From positions 1 to 21,945 of IMG/VR virus record IMGVR_UViG_3300036760_000791: DNA of 21,945 bases; one strand, written 5' to 3'. This document shows, piece by piece, positions 20,749 to 21,945 of the stretch (positions are counted from its first letter, which is position 1; every line of letters starts with the position of its first letter). Below the pieces are notes generated by a model. That model was not told the DNA's origin and searched no databases. It worked only from the letters and a program-made list of their open reading frames with translations. Made by a program: the position numbers and the translations under genes. The DNA is from a virus.

Positions 20749-21945
20749 ATGGCAACCTGGAATGATTACGATTCTCTGACATACAAAAACGTTTATGATT
20801 TACTATCCAGGGTGAAAACACCAGCAGCACAGGTATCGCCGTCACCTTCAGGCACAGTTCTGAAATCGCCAACGGGAACAACTTTGGCTCCAGCTAATAC
20901 AGGCATACCGAGAGTTGCCACGCCAACGCCCGATGCTGCTTGTAATAATCTTTGTCAGAAAAATGGTTATGCAAGCGGCCGGTCAAATATTCCCACTGAT
21001 TGTGTAGCTAACGAGCACTTTGTAGATGGCCCTTCAGGAGCTACATATGATTGTTGCTGTAAAGAGAAGGGAACAGGTCCTTGTTTGAATGGTTATTCAC
21101 TAGAGGCTGGTGATCAATGTAAAAAGGGATATGAAATCAAAAAAGACTCAGAAGGTAAGGAATGGTGTTGTCCTATAGCAGGGGTATATCCATGTTCCAC
21201 TACAGGTGGTTATTTAGGACAGCAAATTAAAGATGAAAAAGGTAATTGGCATCTATTAAAAAAATGTGATAATGGCTATGAAGACAAGAAGGCTACAGAC
21301 GGTAAAATATGGTGTTGTCCAATACCAGAAAATGTTTCCTGTAAAGATAATTCAAATTGTCCCGAAGGTTATCACTGTAATACAAAAACAGGAAAATGCG
21401 AACTAAATCCAAATGTAACAAAATGCACAAAGCCAGAAGATTGTGCAACTTTTTGTGACGGCCAACCAGGAATTTGTTCTGAGGGCTTTTGTCGCTGCAC
21501 GGGTGAAGTTCCTGGCGAGTGCGATGACCAGCATCCTTGTCCAGCTGGATATGCTTGTGTTGAAGAACCAGTTACGGCAGGAAATGTTGGTGTTGCACCA
21601 AAAAAGCACTGCGTTAAGACAGGTGTCTGTGCTGAAGGAAAAGGAGCGGAATATACAGGTTGTGCATGTGGAAAATTTTATGCAACGAAAACAGGTATTT
21701 GCGAACCTGGATATGTTTTTATAGCAAGAGCAGGGACCGGATGGGAAGGATATATACCAGGCGCAAAAGGCCGTTGCGAATGTTCAAAGTGGTGTCAAGA
21801 TACAGGTTGGGGGTCAGATTGTCAGGGTGGTGGTGGAGGCGGTGAATTTAAGTGGAGTCCAGAACTTGAAGCATTAATGAAACAGCTTATAGAAAGGGCT
21901 GGCTATCTTCTCAAATATCCTACAGGGTTAACACCAGAAGAGCAA
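20749..21945 (+). CDS. Cysteine-rich multi-module protein (partial, runs off window)
   Basis: An open frame from ATG 20749 (AAAGGAGG about 7 bases upstream) to the window end: 399 residues with no stop. Residues 1-63 are a helical start (TYKNVYDLLSRVKT) plus a Ser/Pro/Thr linker. Residues 65-358 contain 36 cysteines in short modules: CCC (102-104), two copies of a 20-residue unit ending WCCPI (124-143, 173-192; 13 of 20 identical), then EGF/granulin-like knots such as CPEGYHC, CSEGFCRC and CPAGYAC. A Gly-rich hinge (360-365) leads to an acidic helix (SPELEALMKQLIERAGYLLK). Disulphide-rich modules are more usual in extracellular proteins; here the gene sits in the tail operon with no signal peptide. 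It is probably a virion fibre or surface-binding protein whose cysteines oxidise after lysis, but this is inference. No family is recognised. Confidence 0.8.
   Translation, partial: MATWNDYDSLTYKNVYDLLSRVKTPAAQVSPSPSGTVLKSPTGTTLAPANTGIPRVATPTPDAACNNLCQKNGYASGRSNIPTDCVANEHFVDGPSGATYDCCCKEKGTGPCLNGYSLEAGDQCKKGYEIKKDSEGKEWCCPIAGVYPCSTTGGYLGQQIKDEKGNWHLLKKCDNGYEDKKATDGKIWCCPIPENVSCKDNSNCPEGYHCNTKTGKCELNPNVTKCTKPEDCATFCDGQPGICSEGFCRCTGEVPGECDDQHPCPAGYACVEEPVTAGNVGVAPKKHCVKTGVCAEGKGAEYTGCACGKFYATKTGICEPGYVFIARAGTGWEGYIPGAKGRCECSKWCQDTGWGSDCQGGGGGGEFKWSPELEALMKQLIERAGYLLKYPTGLTPEEQ

Noticed and set aside
21443-21724. 93-aa rightward frame within the cysteine-rich region
   Set aside because: It is an alternative frame of the continuous 399-codon cysteine-rich gene and lacks its own ribosome binding site.

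Overview
This window is the packaging, head, neck and tail-tip region of a tailed bacteriophage or prophage (class Caudoviricetes), with a non-coding control region at its left end. The gene order is terminase, portal, scaffold, major capsid protein, neck adaptor, tail nozzle, tail spike. No tape-measure, tail-tube or sheath gene appears between capsid and spike, which suggests a short-tailed (podovirus-like) virion. The host cannot be named. Purine-rich Shine-Dalgarno sequences (AGGAGG/AAGGAG) and consensus-like sigma-70 promoters point to an ordinary bacterium with moderate to low GC, and one gene carries a Sec signal peptide and a C-terminal module typical of secreted bacterial beta-helix proteins.

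Left arm (1-2131). A leftward gene runs off the window (<1-320) from a strong promoter. About 1 kb with no convincing gene follows (321-1355). It is very AT-rich and holds several perfect palindromes, a tandem 21-bp repeat, a promoter-terminator pair that would give a ~60-nt RNA, and a second rightward promoter with no clear gene behind it. Next is a leftward operon of three tiny, tightly coupled genes (1994-1356) whose middle member is a free-standing sigma-70 region 4 protein. Its promoter diverges from the rightward promoter at 2132-2159 that should drive the structural genes.

Right arm (2213-21945). All genes are rightward, mostly with overlaps or very short gaps, and no rho-independent terminator is seen: a basic 72-aa protein, small and large terminase, a beta-rich 132-aa protein, a secreted right-handed beta-helix protein, two small membrane proteins (the first holin-like), portal, an HTH/AT-hook protein, scaffold, major capsid protein, two small head or neck proteins, a neck adaptor, a 1133-aa tail-nozzle-like protein carrying three inserted jelly-roll-like repeats, a pectate-lyase-fold tail spike, a probable TIM-barrel glycosidase, a 166-aa virion candidate, and an open-ended protein with 36 cysteines in its first 399 residues. 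Two strong RNA hairpins without U-tracts follow the capsid gene and the 128-aa gene.

How it fits together: the terminase packages DNA through the portal into a scaffold-assembled capsid; the adaptor and nozzle close the neck; the spike, glycosidase and repeat domains probably work on host surface polysaccharide. The least expected items are the cysteine-rich protein, the signal-peptide beta-helix gene whose GC content swings from about 62-65% at its ends to about 25% inside, the lone sigma region 4 protein, and the small-RNA candidate.
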